Below, piece after piece: positions 45,221 through 57,063 of a DNA stretch of 64,000 nt. Source of the stretch: Thereva unica (Eukaryota > Arthropoda > Insecta > Diptera > Therevidae). Each line of letters opens with the position of its first letter. The stretch's first letter is position 1. The notes below the pieces were generated by a model. It did not search any database and was not told the origin of the DNA. It was given only the letters and a program-made list of their open reading frames with translations. The DNA lies in contig OX465281.1 of NCBI GenBank assembly GCA_949987705.1, positions 82,302,543 through 82,366,542 on the forward strand, given 5' to 3'. The translations under genes and the position numbers were made by a program.

Positions 45221-46071
45221 TGAAACCACGGCGAACAAAAGCACATCTCTGAGTAGCCCTAATAAGGCATCTCGCCGGCTTCACCGGTTAACTGACAGGG
45301 TGCCTTAAGCCGCTTAGGTAGCTTCCCTAGCGGTGGTACACCTCCTTGTGTTCTTGGTCGTCTGGGGCCAAGTTTTTGTTGTGGACTACCAGGGGCTGCC
45401 AGACCAGTTCCCTACCGAGGCATGGTCCCCTCGGTTTATCGCACCCGCCTGTTCGCGTGGACGGTAGCCTTTGCTCTCAGTCCATTGTGGCGGAGAGACC
45501 GAACAGTGCGAGATCTTAGGAATTATGCGACCTAGGATCTCAGTAAGCGGTGACGTCTTGCAGCATAATCCGTTTATAATTTCTATCCCCCTCGGACAGC
45601 CTGGACAGTCACAATCGGCGGAACATCTTCTTGCGATCCACCGGATTGAGTCGAAGGTAATGTGGTATTGCTGGAAATTCAACCCGATGGATCGAAAGTT
45701 GATGTTGGCGAGCGGTGGGGTCGAAGATTTTAGGGATTCTGAAGGGGACAATATGGTATTGCCTTCGGCCGGGTCCCTGGTCCTCTACCTTACCCTCCGC
45801 GAGATTGACCAACTTCTGCCGAGGACACCCGGCGGACCATAACAACTCTTTTGGACTTCCAACTTCTCTAATTTTTTTTTTCTTTTATATCGTTCTTGTA
45901 GTTCCATAGTGCCTGGATTGCTCAATAGCTAGAGCATAGAACTCCTAATCTCAGGGTCATGGGTCGAGCCACACCTTTAGCCGTATTAATGGGGCTCAAC
46001 AACAAATAAAACTGAGGCCGTTTTTTCGGCTCCTCACTCCCTCGCAAGTCAGGTTTGTGGAGCCGAGGGAT
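45221..46071 (+). other. Non-coding region before the 3' LTR
   Basis: No env-like frame. The open frame 45471-45842 (plus) and the antisense frame 45751-45386 overlap each other and show no domain. GGAGCCGAGGGAT directly before the 3' LTR is purine-rich and is the best candidate for the plus-strand primer. Confidence 0.6.
45912..45985 (+). other. Degenerate tRNA-like sequence
   Basis: GCCTGGATTGCTCAATAGCTAGAGCATAG has a D-arm GCTC/GAGC. It is followed by an anticodon-loop-like CTCCTAA (CCT) and a T-arm-like GGGTCGAGCCA. The acceptor and anticodon stems pair poorly, so it is not a functional gene. It may be a captured tRNA fragment or chance. Confidence 0.35.
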
Positions 46072-47982
46072 TGTAACGGCGGACTTACCCCCCCGGATAG
46101 AAATCTGGCATATAGCAACTTTTCAGGCAATATTCTTTTGAAAATACTGAGTTAGGTAGAAAAGTAATTTTTTTGAGAAATTCAAGGATTTTTTTTGGGA
46201 AAAGGGAGGCCTGGGGAAAACAAAAAAGAAGAAAGGGGGAGTTTTTTGAGAAAAAAATGAAAAAAAAAGGCAGTCTCGGTCGGGAGGTGTTGTGAACCAG
46301 TTACGAACAATAAAAAACCAAAAAAAAATTAAGGACTAAAGCTATTTTTGTTGAGCAGTCTGTATTTTTTTGTGTGCCGAAAAGTTCGGGAAACTGTTAA
46401 TTCAAAAAAATAATTGCCGTGTTTGGAAATCCAACCGGAGACCCCAAACCAGAATAAATTGAAGGACGATTAACTAGAAGGAAGAGCTGGACAAATCACC
46501 GAGATTCCAGGCCGCGGTGGAGACGGCAGCGATAGGTGTTTGCCAGTGGAGCGACCAGAGATTCAGCAAGGTGTAGGTAGAAATTAGAAAAGGACCGAAC
46601 AACTCCCCCATCAAGACACATAACTCATGAAGCCCGAAAAGTATTCTCGGCGAGGATGTAGGAAGTCGACAACCCAAAAATAGCAACGAGGAGGAGGATG
46701 AAGCCTTGAAGAGTTAACAGAAGATGGTTTCAGATAAGTATCTACATTAGAGATAAGGTTGTGCAATAAGTATATACAAAAAGGATACCTAGTGCGATCG
46801 CACTGCACCCCGAGGTCCCAAATTACTGGACCCCAAGCGAAATAGAAAATTAAATTTTGGTTTTGGTTAAACCAGCTCGCAGGCATCCGACTAAAGTTTT
46901 CATCGTACCGTTGTTGAAGGAGGAAAATCTCGGAAAGACGAATCTCTGACGAATTACCAATATAAAAGGATAAAAGCTGATTAAAATCAATAAAATTGTC
47001 TTGTTTTGGCTTAGAATAATTTTGATTAATATTTGAAATATTTACATATGAAGTTTGACACCAGGAAGTTTATTGATTTGTTTACTTTGTTTTACACTCT
47101 AATTTTTTAGATTTTTTTTATTGTCAAGTTTCTTTATTACAATATTTTACACTTGGTTGGTTGTGATTTAATAAGTATTAGTGGTAGTGATAGTGCACCA
47201 AGATTGCTTGGGCTGCTAACCGTTTGGTTTTGTTTGTAACGCACTGACTAGGTCGTAAAGGTTGTGATTGCTTGTCATAACACAGGTTCAAATAATTGGA
47301 ACATCAAACGGACTGGTACCAGCGCGTTTAGGTATAGTAGTAACTAATTAATTACAGGGAACAATTAATCCCGTTAGTATGTGGTCGTTACGACCTGGTC
47401 AAGCGACTTAGATATGGGTAGTATCGGTGTTATTTGATGTTTGTGAAAATCGTAATAGGTAACGTTCTTGATACATAATGGATAGTTATAGGTTTTCTTT
47501 GTACACTTGATGTTGTTTAATTTTTTATTGATTTGGGAATTGAGTTTGTTGTTCAATAGTGTTCAAATAGTTTTATCAATAAATGTAACTGTTATATTAA
47601 TGAACTTGGTTGATGGTTATATTCTTGATTTCCTAATGATGGGCTAAAGGCATACTATTATGGCTTAGCGGCGGTTCACTCTCTCCATGAATTCTAGTTT
47701 TCAGGCACCCTCCTTGCTCCAATATGTTATCGTCGTCTGCCCTGATGATGGGAGGACCTTCAATTACAGGTGAGTGGTGATGCACCGATGTAAGTGGTAC
47801 CTCTGGAGTCCTGCCATCCCACGACCCCCCGACGAGCCAGCCCTTTTCTGGAGGCCCGGGGTACCGCCGATGTGTTGATTTACATCCTTTGATTTTGTTG
47901 TTGTTCAAAATTATTTAGTTTTTTTTGTATGCGGATCCGGGGTTGTCTTCTTCGGGCAAACCAACCCAGGGTTCACATTACA
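46072..47982 (+). repeat. 3' LTR
   Basis: 1911 bp, same TG...CA ends as the 5' LTR. The length differs by +1 in a T-run, +2 in an A-run and -1 in a G-run. Substitutions seen: two near 46724-46735 (GAAGATGG, CAGATAAG), one near 46938 (AAAGACG) and two near 47650-47660. Confidence 0.95.
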
Positions 47983-48125
47983 GCAAGTTGTGTTAAGCAG
48001 GGGAATTTCGTGGGAGAAGTCGTGTATAAATATAAGCTTGGGGCCTAAAATGGAGCCTCGGGGAAATGCAGATTCAAATTGTGTGAAACGGTCTGAATTT
48101 AGAAGTTGTGATAGCAGCATACATT
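47983..48125 (-). pseudogene. LINE RT relic, part before YADD
   Basis: The minus strand reads FPRGSILGPKLIFIHDFSHEIP, the RT segment GVPQGSILGPxLF.L..ND.P. It continues at 37720 with the YADD box when the LTR retrotransposon is removed. Confidence 0.75.
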
Positions 48126-48169
48126 ACTCCAAATCAAAAATCTAATTTTTGAAACAACTATTATGGCCA

Positions 48170-48905
48170 TACAAAAAAGACTGAGAAGAAGTTCTTGGCA
48201 GAGGCGAAGATTCGGATCCACCTATTAACTTTTTCTAAGATCATGTAAATCTAGCCATGAATAATGATCGATTGATTTCAAAAACACGGCACGGTACCAT
48301 AAATGATGCTGTATTTGCCCGAAATTCTAGGTATGATATTTCAGTTACCCTAACGCGCTCAATTTAATTGAGTAACTACAAGTAGAAGAAGCTAGAGAAG
48401 TGAACATAATTTAGAAGTGACGTTGATTTTAGTAGTGGCAAAGGCAGTAAAATTAGTCTATCCAAGGTCGATGAACTCACAGGCTTATAACAAACGTGGA
48501 GGGATGGGTCTCGAGAGAGCATGGAGAGGTGGGTTATGAGGGCATACCTCCATCGGCTCGGAAAATATGAGTCCACGCAATGACCGGCTTTCTTAAATGT
48601 GAAAAAGGACACAGATCATGTCCTTTTGGGGCGTCGGAGATTAGCCGAGAAAACTGCTGCACTGTAACCGACAGCTAAAGGCACGGCTAAGAGCAAACCA
48701 AAAGGAAGAGATTAAGGCTTAGAAATAGCAGCAGTATCATCAGGTAGATAAGAGCTGATCCAGCTAGCGACGCATATGAAGCTTAACATTCTTTACGTTT
48801 TGACAGCCAGTCTTAAGAGAATTTGATGAGGCATCTTAAGGCCATTGTAGTTAGGCCTAATAAGTCAACTAGTAGGTGGTTTCAGTTAGGATTAAGTCAG
48901 GTATT
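48170..48905 (+). pseudogene. 3' end of R1/I/LOA-like LINE, family A copy 3
   Basis: Plus-strand copy of the family seen at 1490-2360 and 19105-19565. It includes RAYLHRLGKYESTQCPAFLN and DTDHVLLG.RRLAE (48515-48640), with the cysteine tail decayed. The 3' untranslated block (GAAGCTTAACATTCTTTACG, TTGATGAGGCATCTTAAGGCC) matches the reverse of 1520-1680. Frameshifted. Confidence 0.65.
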
Positions 48906-48910
48906 ATCTA

Positions 48911-49383
48911 CAGGGTGATGTCTCCAACTTCCAATGCACGAAAATAATAAGAATCCATTAGTTATTTGTATGCCAAAGAAGTATAACTTCTTCAACGCCG
49001 CCTCAATTTCAACGTAGTCAAAAATTTCAATTATTCAGAACTTTTTTATCCAACGACATCCCACTTTGATTTTTTGTGCAAAATGTTTGTAAATGTCTAT
49101 TCTCTCAAGGCATACCGGCAGGCTGCCCACCGTCTGCTCCTATCGTTGAAAACTAAACTATTTTTTGACATCAAATTCGTGATCAGCGACGCTAAAAATC
49201 CTTCAAAACTGTATTTTTATATTATTGGCAGTAACTTGGGTATACATATTATTTCACCGATGACAGCGTTTTGACAGCTGTCAATTGTCAAAACTATTTT
49301 TGGACATCAAACGCTGATCACGACGCGAAAAACATTAGTATGCAGAATTGAAATTTTTTGCTAGAGGCTTACATATCACCCTG
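48911..49383. mobile_element. TA-flanked TIR element
   Basis: Ends CAGGGTGATGT and, inward from the right, CAGGGTGATATGT, with TA on each side (48909-48910 and 49384-49385). It contains two related blocks GACATCAAATTCGTGATCAGC and GACATCAAACGCTGATCACG. No coding region. Confidence 0.65.
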
Positions 49384-49385
49384 TA

Positions 49386-50850
49386 TTTTTGTAACCCTAT
49401 GAGAGATTTTCTTGAATAAGACCTCAATCTACCCAGAATACTCCCGCCTATGTGAAACGGTAAAAGTTAAGGCTTCAACCCACCAACTTCCAGAGTTACA
49501 TATATGTCGGCAAAGTCAAAATTTTGTTTTTTTCTTAACTAAAATTTCAACTTCACTTGGAGAAAAAAGTCTCCAAAGAAAAAGTAGCTAATTGATATGT
49601 TTTTATTACAAAATTGGAAAGCTTGGACAATTTCCTAATAATTTTAGTGTTTAAAAAGACGAAAAATATGAGTTTTGGACCATTTAAATCGGTCAACAGG
49701 TTTTTGCAGAAAAATTCAAAAACCGTTAAAAATGGCCTTTTTTATATTTAATTATATGAAGTGTGATTATCGTAGAGCCTTGTGGCAAGAATTAAACTGT
49801 GGATTCTTATGGTGCCTACCTCCAATAAAAATTTCATGAAAAAATAATGGTAACTTTTCTAGTAAATCTCAAAAATGTTTCACGGAAGCAGGTTGAACAA
49901 GGCCCACAGTGGTCCTACTATTTTTTTGATAAACCTAATTTATTCGCAGAGTTGGTCTACAACCCCATTTACATGAAATGTTTGTAAGATTTGATTTAAC
50001 ACCTTAAAAATCCGTTTAAAAAACCATTTCAGTCAAGCCGTTTTCTATTTAAACGACGTTTGTCATTTTTTGTGCCTCTCTGATATCGCGCGAAACAAAA
50101 ATGATATCCTCATCTTTGATGTGCCAAGAATATTAAAAAAATTCGGTCGAGTTTTTTTTGTGTTTAAATGAAAGACCAGCTAAGGATCACAGCCATGGGG
50201 TTGCTCTGATTTTTGGTTTCAAAAAAAAAAATACATTATTTCGGTTAGTTCGTCCACAGTGACAACTTTAAACGCGTTTTTTTTAAATGCCATTTTTCAA
50301 AACGGTGCGATTTAAAAAGAAGTATTTAACACATTAACTTAAATCTTACGGCAATTTGTCCAAAATAATGTTCGCGAGTCCTCTAATGTCCATTTTTTTC
50401 CAAAAGCTTGTTATATACATATATATTTTATCCCTCTTTTTTACCCGTTTTGGGATTTTTCTTGTTTTTTCACTTTTCTCTTCGACTAAAATCGACATCG
50501 GGAATTTCGACTAAAATCGACTAGCGGAACTATCATTTCTAGCAAAAAAATTTATTCAAGGTCAGAAAGTCAAAAAATTAGTATTTTGCAGTCAAACGCT
50601 TATCGCTAACACTATGCACCGACTACTATTTCAGATAACATCATTTCCAGATTTTGAGTAAAATTTCCTTTCCACGAAGGAGTTGCGAAGTTTGATAACT
50701 AAGCCATCGATATGCGTTATTCAATTTAATATCATTCATAAGCATGCAATCTTTACAAGAAATATGGTGACGTCACGGGAAAAGCTTTTTTTCTTATGAG
50801 TTTACCTTTGTATCCATCATGATCGCATTGGCCTCGATTCCCAGTGGATC
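49386..50850. other. No gene; one tandem-repeat relic
   Basis: AT-rich. 50030-50170 holds a reverse-orientation relic of the about 140-bp repeat (AAACGACGTTTGTCAT, GATATCGCGCGAAACAAAAATGATATC). Nothing else is supported. Confidence 0.5.
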
Positions 50851-51100
50851 GAAAGTGAGTGCGGATTTCATACTTTGCGATTCTCAAATCCGCAGCCGCG
50901 GATTCCTCATTGACATTTTCCGCACTGTAAAAGTGTAATGCGCAACAAATTTTCCGCGGATTTGAAACAACAAATTCGCCTAAGAAAATCCGACATCGCA
51001 TATTTCATAATCATAATCATCTTCACCCCGAATTTTTGATTTAATTGAATCCGCGACCGCGGGTTTGAGAATCACAAAGTGTAAAACCCGCCCTCACTTC
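50851..51100. mobile_element. Short TIR element
   Basis: GAAAGTGAGTGCGGATTT at the left is inverted as AAAACCCGCCCTCACTTC at the right. The repeat extends through TTTGCGATTCTCAAATCCGC and its imperfect inverse, about 50 bp per arm. The interior has extra TCCGCGGATTTGAAAC copies. No clear target duplication. Confidence 0.7.
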
Positions 51101-51654
51101 CTCACTACTTGCACGGATCGAATCTTTGGAAGTTAGATTTTTAGTTTCGATAAAGCTCCTAGTGCAGGTTCACATCTTAGACAAAAATTCACATAACAGG
51201 AGCTTTTAGAAGAATATGAATGTAAAGCTTTTAATTTATTCAGTGGCTCTCAAACTTGTTATTTTCATCTTACATGATTATTTGAAAGTGGAAATTTGTA
51301 TAATACGACCACATTTCGAGTGTGCGAATAAAAGAGTTAACACGTAGGGTTGGAGAACGAGAACAGAAAACTAAAGAAAAATACTGGACGAATTCTGCCA
51401 TGCAACGAACGAATCTAAAAGCCTATTCACAATTAAATCTTCAAGCTTCAAAAATTAGAATTATATGATTTATGTACAATGGTTCTTATTCACGCTCCAA
51501 GCTTCAGGCCTCAAATAGAACAAAAGCCATCGGAAGCTTACAGCTTGAAGCTTTCATTTTGAATCGGTTCTATAACTGAACGACAAACAATGGACGAACT
51601 CAGACTGGACGAAAACAAAACGAAACTAACATGACGAAAACAAAAACAAGGAAG
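51101..51654. other. No recognised feature
   Basis: AT-rich spacer. Several CAAGCTTCA-like words occur near 51440-51560 but no end pair can be defined. Confidence 0.4.
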
Positions 51655-51662
51655 TTATTGCT

Positions 51663-52070
51663 CAGGGAGACTCTACATGGAGATATAACTCCGTGTTGTC
51701 ACTTTTCGTTTGATTAATGAGGGCGCCACAGTCACATGTACCCCAAAAAACATGGCCGATCATATTCATCCGGTTCATGGCCAAGTTCGTTAACTATTAA
51801 AATATTTTATGTTTACGCCTAACTTGAAAAATCAGCTTCTGATTTTTCGTATTTAACCATTTTATGGGTTTTCCAATGAATTTTTTTGCATTTCGGCTGA
51901 CAATTTTGAAGAAATCGTCGAAATGGGTAAAATTCAGCTAACTTCATGTGGGGCACATCAGCTTTAGGCGATATCTGTGGCCTACAATGAACTAGAAGTT
52001 TAGTTTCTGCTACCCATCCATTTCCGGTTATTTTTCCCATAAGAATATATCTCTTTGTATAGTCTCCCTG
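51663..52070. mobile_element. hAT-like MITE
   Basis: Ends CAGGGAGACTCTACATGGAG and, inward from the right, CAGGGAGACTATACAAAGAG. The 8-bp duplication TTATTGCT is exact on both sides (51655-51662 and 52071-52078). Confidence 0.85.
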
Positions 52071-52584
52071 TTATTGCTGATGACAGCAAAAAGAATGAAA
52101 TTACGGCCACGCACGAGAAAAAAGGAATACAAGGAATAGTCCAGTAAATCTGTTGAAAAAATCGCGTTTTTTTTGCAAAAAGTATTAACAGGCTACAAAG
52201 GTATATGTAAAATATTGGAAATTTTCCGTAGAATTGAATGAACTATTTTTACAACAAATGATGTGCTTGCATTTTTTCAAAATGCCCGCCTTTGGCGAAA
52301 AAAGTTAACCCTCGATATAAATGTATAAAAGTCTGCTTATTGTGGCTACTTGCTGATAATTGTTTAATTAAGAAAACATTTTAATATACCACGTTTTTAA
52401 AACAATCTAAAAAGTAACACATGCTATAGATAGACAATAGTTATGAGTGCGGTTTGAGAAATCATTTGCAATGTTAAAAAATTGTTAGTTACTTTGGAGA
52501 ACTATTCATGCATCAATTATGCATACGCAATCTTTATCCTAGACCAATTAAAGTTTATAGACTCACAGACTCCTAATTACATAC

Positions 52585-53730
52585 ATGTCGCTCACCGGCG
52601 ACAATAGTGGCACATCTCAAAAATTTCAAAAAACCTAATAAGTATTGTATCAGAATTAGAATTTGATGTTCTTTCTGGGCACCAGACAGGAACAGAGTTA
52701 GTTTACATAACTGGCACGAGATGGTCGATATGCCACTATGATATTCTACAAATCCTGTTTTACATGCTGCAACTACAGTGGCACATTTTTAGTGTGCCTC
52801 TGACGTTGGTTGAAGATAGTTCTTTGTGGGTGAACAATAAGGGCACAATTTGATTGTGTCAGTTAACGTTAAGTAACTCTAGAGAACAAGTGCATAGAAA
52901 TTGTGCCACGTTTTGATTTATATTTAATACTTTATGCTCCTTCAATCCTTCATGGCACATAGGGCGGAAACAGTTGCCCTCCAGCGCACTTTGTTTGCGC
53001 GACAGCTCTCAGCTCTGACCAGGATCTCCCAGTTGTTGCGGTCTCTACTAGTAGGGTCCTCTTCCACGTTGTTTTAGGCCTTCCGACTCTATCTTGCCAG
53101 CGGAGTCTTAGGATACGACGTAGGCATCTGTACAAAATAACTGCCTTAACGTTGGAATTGAACAGCCGCAATTTGGTGTTAGTTGAGATCTCCGTTGATC
53201 CCCAGATGCAGAAAAGGCATGCATATTCGCTTCGTGCTTTATTTATTCTGGAACTGACGTCTGCTTTTGCCCCGCTATTTTCGGTAATAATACTACCAAG
53301 GTAGCAGAATTTATCTACCAGTTCCACGACATGCTTATTCAGCGCTGTCCGAATTGTTGTTTAGGCCTTTTATCAATTCTATTATTTTATCAGGCAGTCC
53401 ACGTTGCGGTAGGACCTACCAAAGTATTATAGATATCCCTATTATTTTACCAATGGCTCAAAACAGAGTTTTCATCTAAAACTATTAGACTTGGTATAAT
53501 CAATAGCGGCACATCTTTCAAGAACCTCCAATTATACAAAAATTTATAAATTTGAATACGCAATATTAATTTAGACTACAAAAACCAACTAGTAACCATT
53601 AAAAACCATATAATTTTTGTGTATATTGTAGTTAACTAAAGTTATCAAAATTACTACAACTTATAATCTTCATTTTCTCCAATGCAAAATTTTTGAGATG
53701 TGCCACTATTGCCGCCGGTGAGCGATATGT
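52585..53730. mobile_element. TIR element carrying a LINE relic
   Basis: ATGTCGCTCACCGGCGACAA followed by TAGTGGCACATCTCAAAAAT at the left is inverted at 53685-53728 with small indels. TACATA occurs at both edges and could be the target duplication. Inside, TAGTGGCACA-like words recur (near 52786, 53507). A minus-strand RT fragment lies in the middle. Confidence 0.7.
52945..53335 (-). pseudogene. LINE RT fragment, internally deleted
   Basis: The minus strand reads VDKFCYLGSIITENSGAKAD, then VSSRINKARSEYACLFCIWG and KLRLFNSNVKAVILY. It then jumps directly to RCLRRILRLRWQDR and GRPKTTWKR. In RTE-like endonuclease/RT proteins about 60-70 residues normally separate VILYG(CETW) from the region around RRIL and GRPK, so a deletion joined them in frame. 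Confidence 0.7.
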
Positions 53731-53734
53731 ACAT

Positions 53735-54296
53735 ATTGTCTTAAAAATTTGTGGTTGGGCATTTTTAATAGCTACGAAAATACTTGTAACGAAAAACGTG
53801 TGGGAGTCATTCCACATTAAATCAAACAATTTTTAATTAATTTTGGACCCCATGGACTTCAAATCACCTATACGACAGCGACGTGGATATTCGCCCTACC
53901 ATAAGAAAATATCCTAGCCATATCATCTATGTAGAGATACAAAACTCACCGCGTATTTATTGAGAAAAATATCATCAACACACTGTTGTTTTTCTTTTAG
54001 CGATTTAATAACAAAATTTTCGACTAAAATATAAATCAACACGCTCTACACACTTCCCTTACAACTGTGGGCTCGTTCCTCTTTCGCATCCATAATCTTG
54101 TAAGATAAATCGAAAGGCCATTCATTGTACATAACGAAAATGTTCAAGTTCCCAGAAAACAAATTCAACAATGCATTTGGGGCATATTCTTTTTTGGCCC
54201 AAATTTGCCCGTGCAATTCCCGCGTGTTCAGCTTGGTTTTTGGCTATTTAAATCTTTTGGTCAAGTTTGGCCGTCGAAAGGCCATATTTTACACAC
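53735..54296. other. No recognised feature
   Basis: Spacer between TIR elements without conserved motifs. Confidence 0.4.
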
Positions 54297-54299
54297 TTA

Positions 54300-54785
54300 G
54301 GCTGCTTACACACCAAACTCGACATCGACATGACACGACGAAATTCGACAACATTTTTCTGTCGCGACACACATCTATTCTTATCATTAAGCGAGTCTAT
54401 TCACACTGAATTCGACATCGACACGACACGACAAGATTTTCTGTTGTGACACCCATTTATTCTTATTATTAAACGAGTGTATTCACACTGAATTCGAATT
54501 CGACACGACACGACAGAACTCGACAAGGAAAAAAACCGTTACCGACGAAGGGCTTCACATTCAAATCAGTTTATATCCACTGAAGGCGACACGAGGAAAA
54601 ACGTCGAACGACGACTTTCGACACGTCGAGTACTTATGCAGTGACTTTCGTTGTGTCGAGTGGTTCTGGTTTTCGAATGGTGTCGAGGTGTCGAATTTGG
54701 TGTGTACGCAGATTCGACAAAAATTTTTTTGTCGATGGACGTTTTGTAATGTCGTGTCGATGTCGAGTTTGGTGTGTAAGCAGCC
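54300..54785. mobile_element. Harbinger-like MITE with internal tandem repeat
   Basis: Ends GGCTGCTTACACACCAAACT and AGTTTGGTGTGTAAGCAGCC are exact inverse, extending through CGACATCGACA. Flanked by TTA (54297-54299 and 54786-54788). Two units of about 80 bp (TATTCACACTGAATTCGAC, GACACGACACGACA) are repeated near 54390 and 54480. All frames inside are by-products of the repeats. Confidence 0.85.
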
Positions 54786-54788
54786 TTA

Positions 54789-55433
54789 AGGAACATATAA
54801 TGCCAAAATTTCGGATGAGACGACATTTGCATCGTTGCATCATCAAATTTTAGGTACGTTAAGAACTGAACGTTTAATGAACGAAATATGTTAAATATAA
54901 CACTGCGTTATACGATTTTGGTACCCTCGTAACTGCTAGCTGGAATAAATAGGTAATGAGTCATAGATTAAATGTTCCAAACATATGTGGTATCCATCCC
55001 GTCTAGTTTTCGAGGTACGTGACGATTACTTAATTAAATAAATGTAATATGCAGTTCATGTAAATGCCAATTTTTATCACACGGACGTCACATGGAAAAA
55101 ATTAAAGCGATATTTCGTTTCGAATGCTTATTGTGTTAATTCTGAAGAACCCTAATTTTAAAGATATTAAATAACCATTAAAAACGGTCGAAATCCTCTG
55201 AAAAATGGTTGAAAACTCGCAAAACTTTAAATTTTTAATATAATGTGGCACATTCTTATGGAAGAAAACTGAGACGTGATAAAAAAAGAATTTGTATGTA
55301 TGTATATTTAATAAACGATAAGTATAAATAAGAAAACATAACATTTCAAAGCGGATACTCATTTTTTTTTCATTTGTAACGCAGTGTAATCAGTAGAATA
55401 ATTGTTATTGCTGATGCCCTATAAAAAAATTAC
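54789..55433. other. No recognised feature
   Basis: AT-rich spacer to the Harbinger element. Confidence 0.4.
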
Positions 55434-55685
55434 TTAGGGCCCTGTTCTGACTTTCGTACGAAACCGAAAACGAATACGAAATTGATTTTCGTATGAAATT
55501 CATTTTGTTGTTCTGATTTTCGTACGAAATTGAAAATTCAAGTGGGCAACATAAAAACCAAAACAAGATTTTCGAAATCAGATGATTTACTTTTCGCAGC
55601 TGTCAAATAAAGTGAAATATAAACAAAGAGTGATTAGAAAAAAAAATTAAAATAATAAATAAAAGTGAGTGTTATAAAGATAAAA

Positions 55686-56870
55686 ATGGATCCTCTAATG
55701 TTAGTTTTATCGTTGGAAACTCTAGAAGAAGAGGAAAACGAAGAAAATAGAGCGGAATACACTGCATTACGCAGGCATCGAAGGTACCTTCGTGACAACT
55801 GTAATCCTTTGGATTTTCCATCTTCAGTGTATGCACAAGAAAAATTTGTTGTTGTTATTATTTATAAAAGAATTATTGTAGATTTAAGGAATTTTTCCGG
55901 ATGTCCAAGGAAGTTTTTACTTATACTTTGAGTGAAGTAGAAGGTGAAATAAATAGCACCGATATTCCACCAATATTAAAATTAGCTGCTTCTCTCCGCT
56001 TCTTTGCTGAAGGTGGTTATCAGCGAGGTGTTGGCAACGAATACGATGTCGGCGTAGGCAGAACAACTTTCTGCAAAATACTTAAAGAAGTTTTAATTGT
56101 TTTGGAAAGAAAGTTGTGTCCGAAATGGATATCAATGGTTATGTCAGAAGAGGAAAGACAAACAACCAGGCAAAATTTTTATGAAAGAAGTGGATTTCCT
56201 CGCATAATAGGTTGCATTGATGGCACCCATATTAAAATAATAGCCCCAAAAGAGGATAAACACCTCTTTTATAATAGAAAAGGTTTTTATAGCTTAAATG
56301 CAATGATTGTAAGTAATCGCGATATATTTTTTTCAAAATAATATAAAATTTATTTTACAGTTATGTGATAGCCATATGCGTATTCGAGCTATTGATGCAA
56401 GACATCCTGGATCCTGCCACGATTCCGCCATTTGGAGAACAAGCGATGCCAGGGGATACTTGAACGAGCAGTACAGAAATGGGGACAACAGTTTTTTAAT
56501 CTTAGGCGACGCCGGCTATCCTTTTATGATGACTCCTTATAGGGAGCCATGCTCTCCTGCTGAGAAAAAATATAATGTTAAACATGCCAAGGGAAGAAAT
56601 ATCATAGAGAGGACCATAGGTGTGTTAAAAAACAGATTTCGTTGCCTTTTACAAGCCAGGGAACTGCACTACAGCCCAGAAAAGGCTATACAAATTATAA
56701 ATGTCTGTAGCGCTTTACACAACGTATGCATATTTTATAACGTTGAAGTTGAAGATGCAAATGAAAGTACTACTCAAATTGAAGAAGTAGAGTTACAGGC
56801 AATAGAAGACAACAGCAACGACGAAGGAAGACGAGTTAGAGATACAATAAGAGACTCCTTTTGTAATTAA
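55686..56870 (+). CDS. Harbinger DDE transposase (HARBI1-like)
   Basis: Start ATG 55686 (the frame before it has only GTG). Exon 1 (55686-55847) gives an acidic N-terminus and the RRHRRYLRDNCNPLDFPSS motif typical of HARBI1. A 41-nt GT...AG segment (55848-55888) would join it in frame to EFFRMSKEVF; the alternative is a one-base deletion in the T-run. Exon 2 carries KLAASLRFFAEGGYQRGVG (helix-turn-helix region), GFPRIIGCIDGTH (first D, codon 56219) and NRKGFYSLNAMI. A 52-nt intron (56309-56360, GTAAGT...ACAG) follows. Exon 3 has RIRAIDARHPGSCHDSAIW, LGDAGYP (second D, codon 56508), NIIERTIGVLKNRFRCL (E, codon 56607) and YSPEKAIQIINVCSALHNV. All catalytic positions are present. About 360 residues, usual for the family. 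Confidence 0.9.
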
Positions 56871-57063
56871 CAAAATTTTACAAAAAAAAGTATTTATTTC
56901 AGTTTTTTCTTTCAATTAGTACATAAACATAAATATATTCTTTAAAAAAGTAAAAATAATTTAAAACATATGGCTAATTCAAGGTTACCATTGAATATTG
57001 TGCTCTGAGGATTTTAGTTCAATTTCTTTTATCTCTAGCAGTCGTTTTTTAATAATAATTTCT

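Larger units (their letters stand above)
37721..47982 (+). mobile_element. Ty3/gypsy-like LTR retrotransposon, 10.26 kb
   Basis: Flanked by the 4-bp duplication GCAA (37717-37720 and 47983-47986). Order: 5' LTR, primer site, 1.2-kb leader, gag, pol, about 850 bp of non-coding sequence, 3' LTR. Pol order protease, RT, RNase H, integrase is that of Ty3/gypsy elements. No env frame is present. By eye the two LTRs differ by five substitutions and three short indels over 1.9 kb, so the insertion is recent. It sits inside an old minus-strand LINE relic. Confidence 0.95.

Noticed and set aside
45386..45842. Overlapping sense and antisense frames of 121-123 residues after pol
   Set aside because: No env, signal peptide or membrane segment is visible. 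The two strands mirror each other, which is expected by chance in GC-richer sequence.
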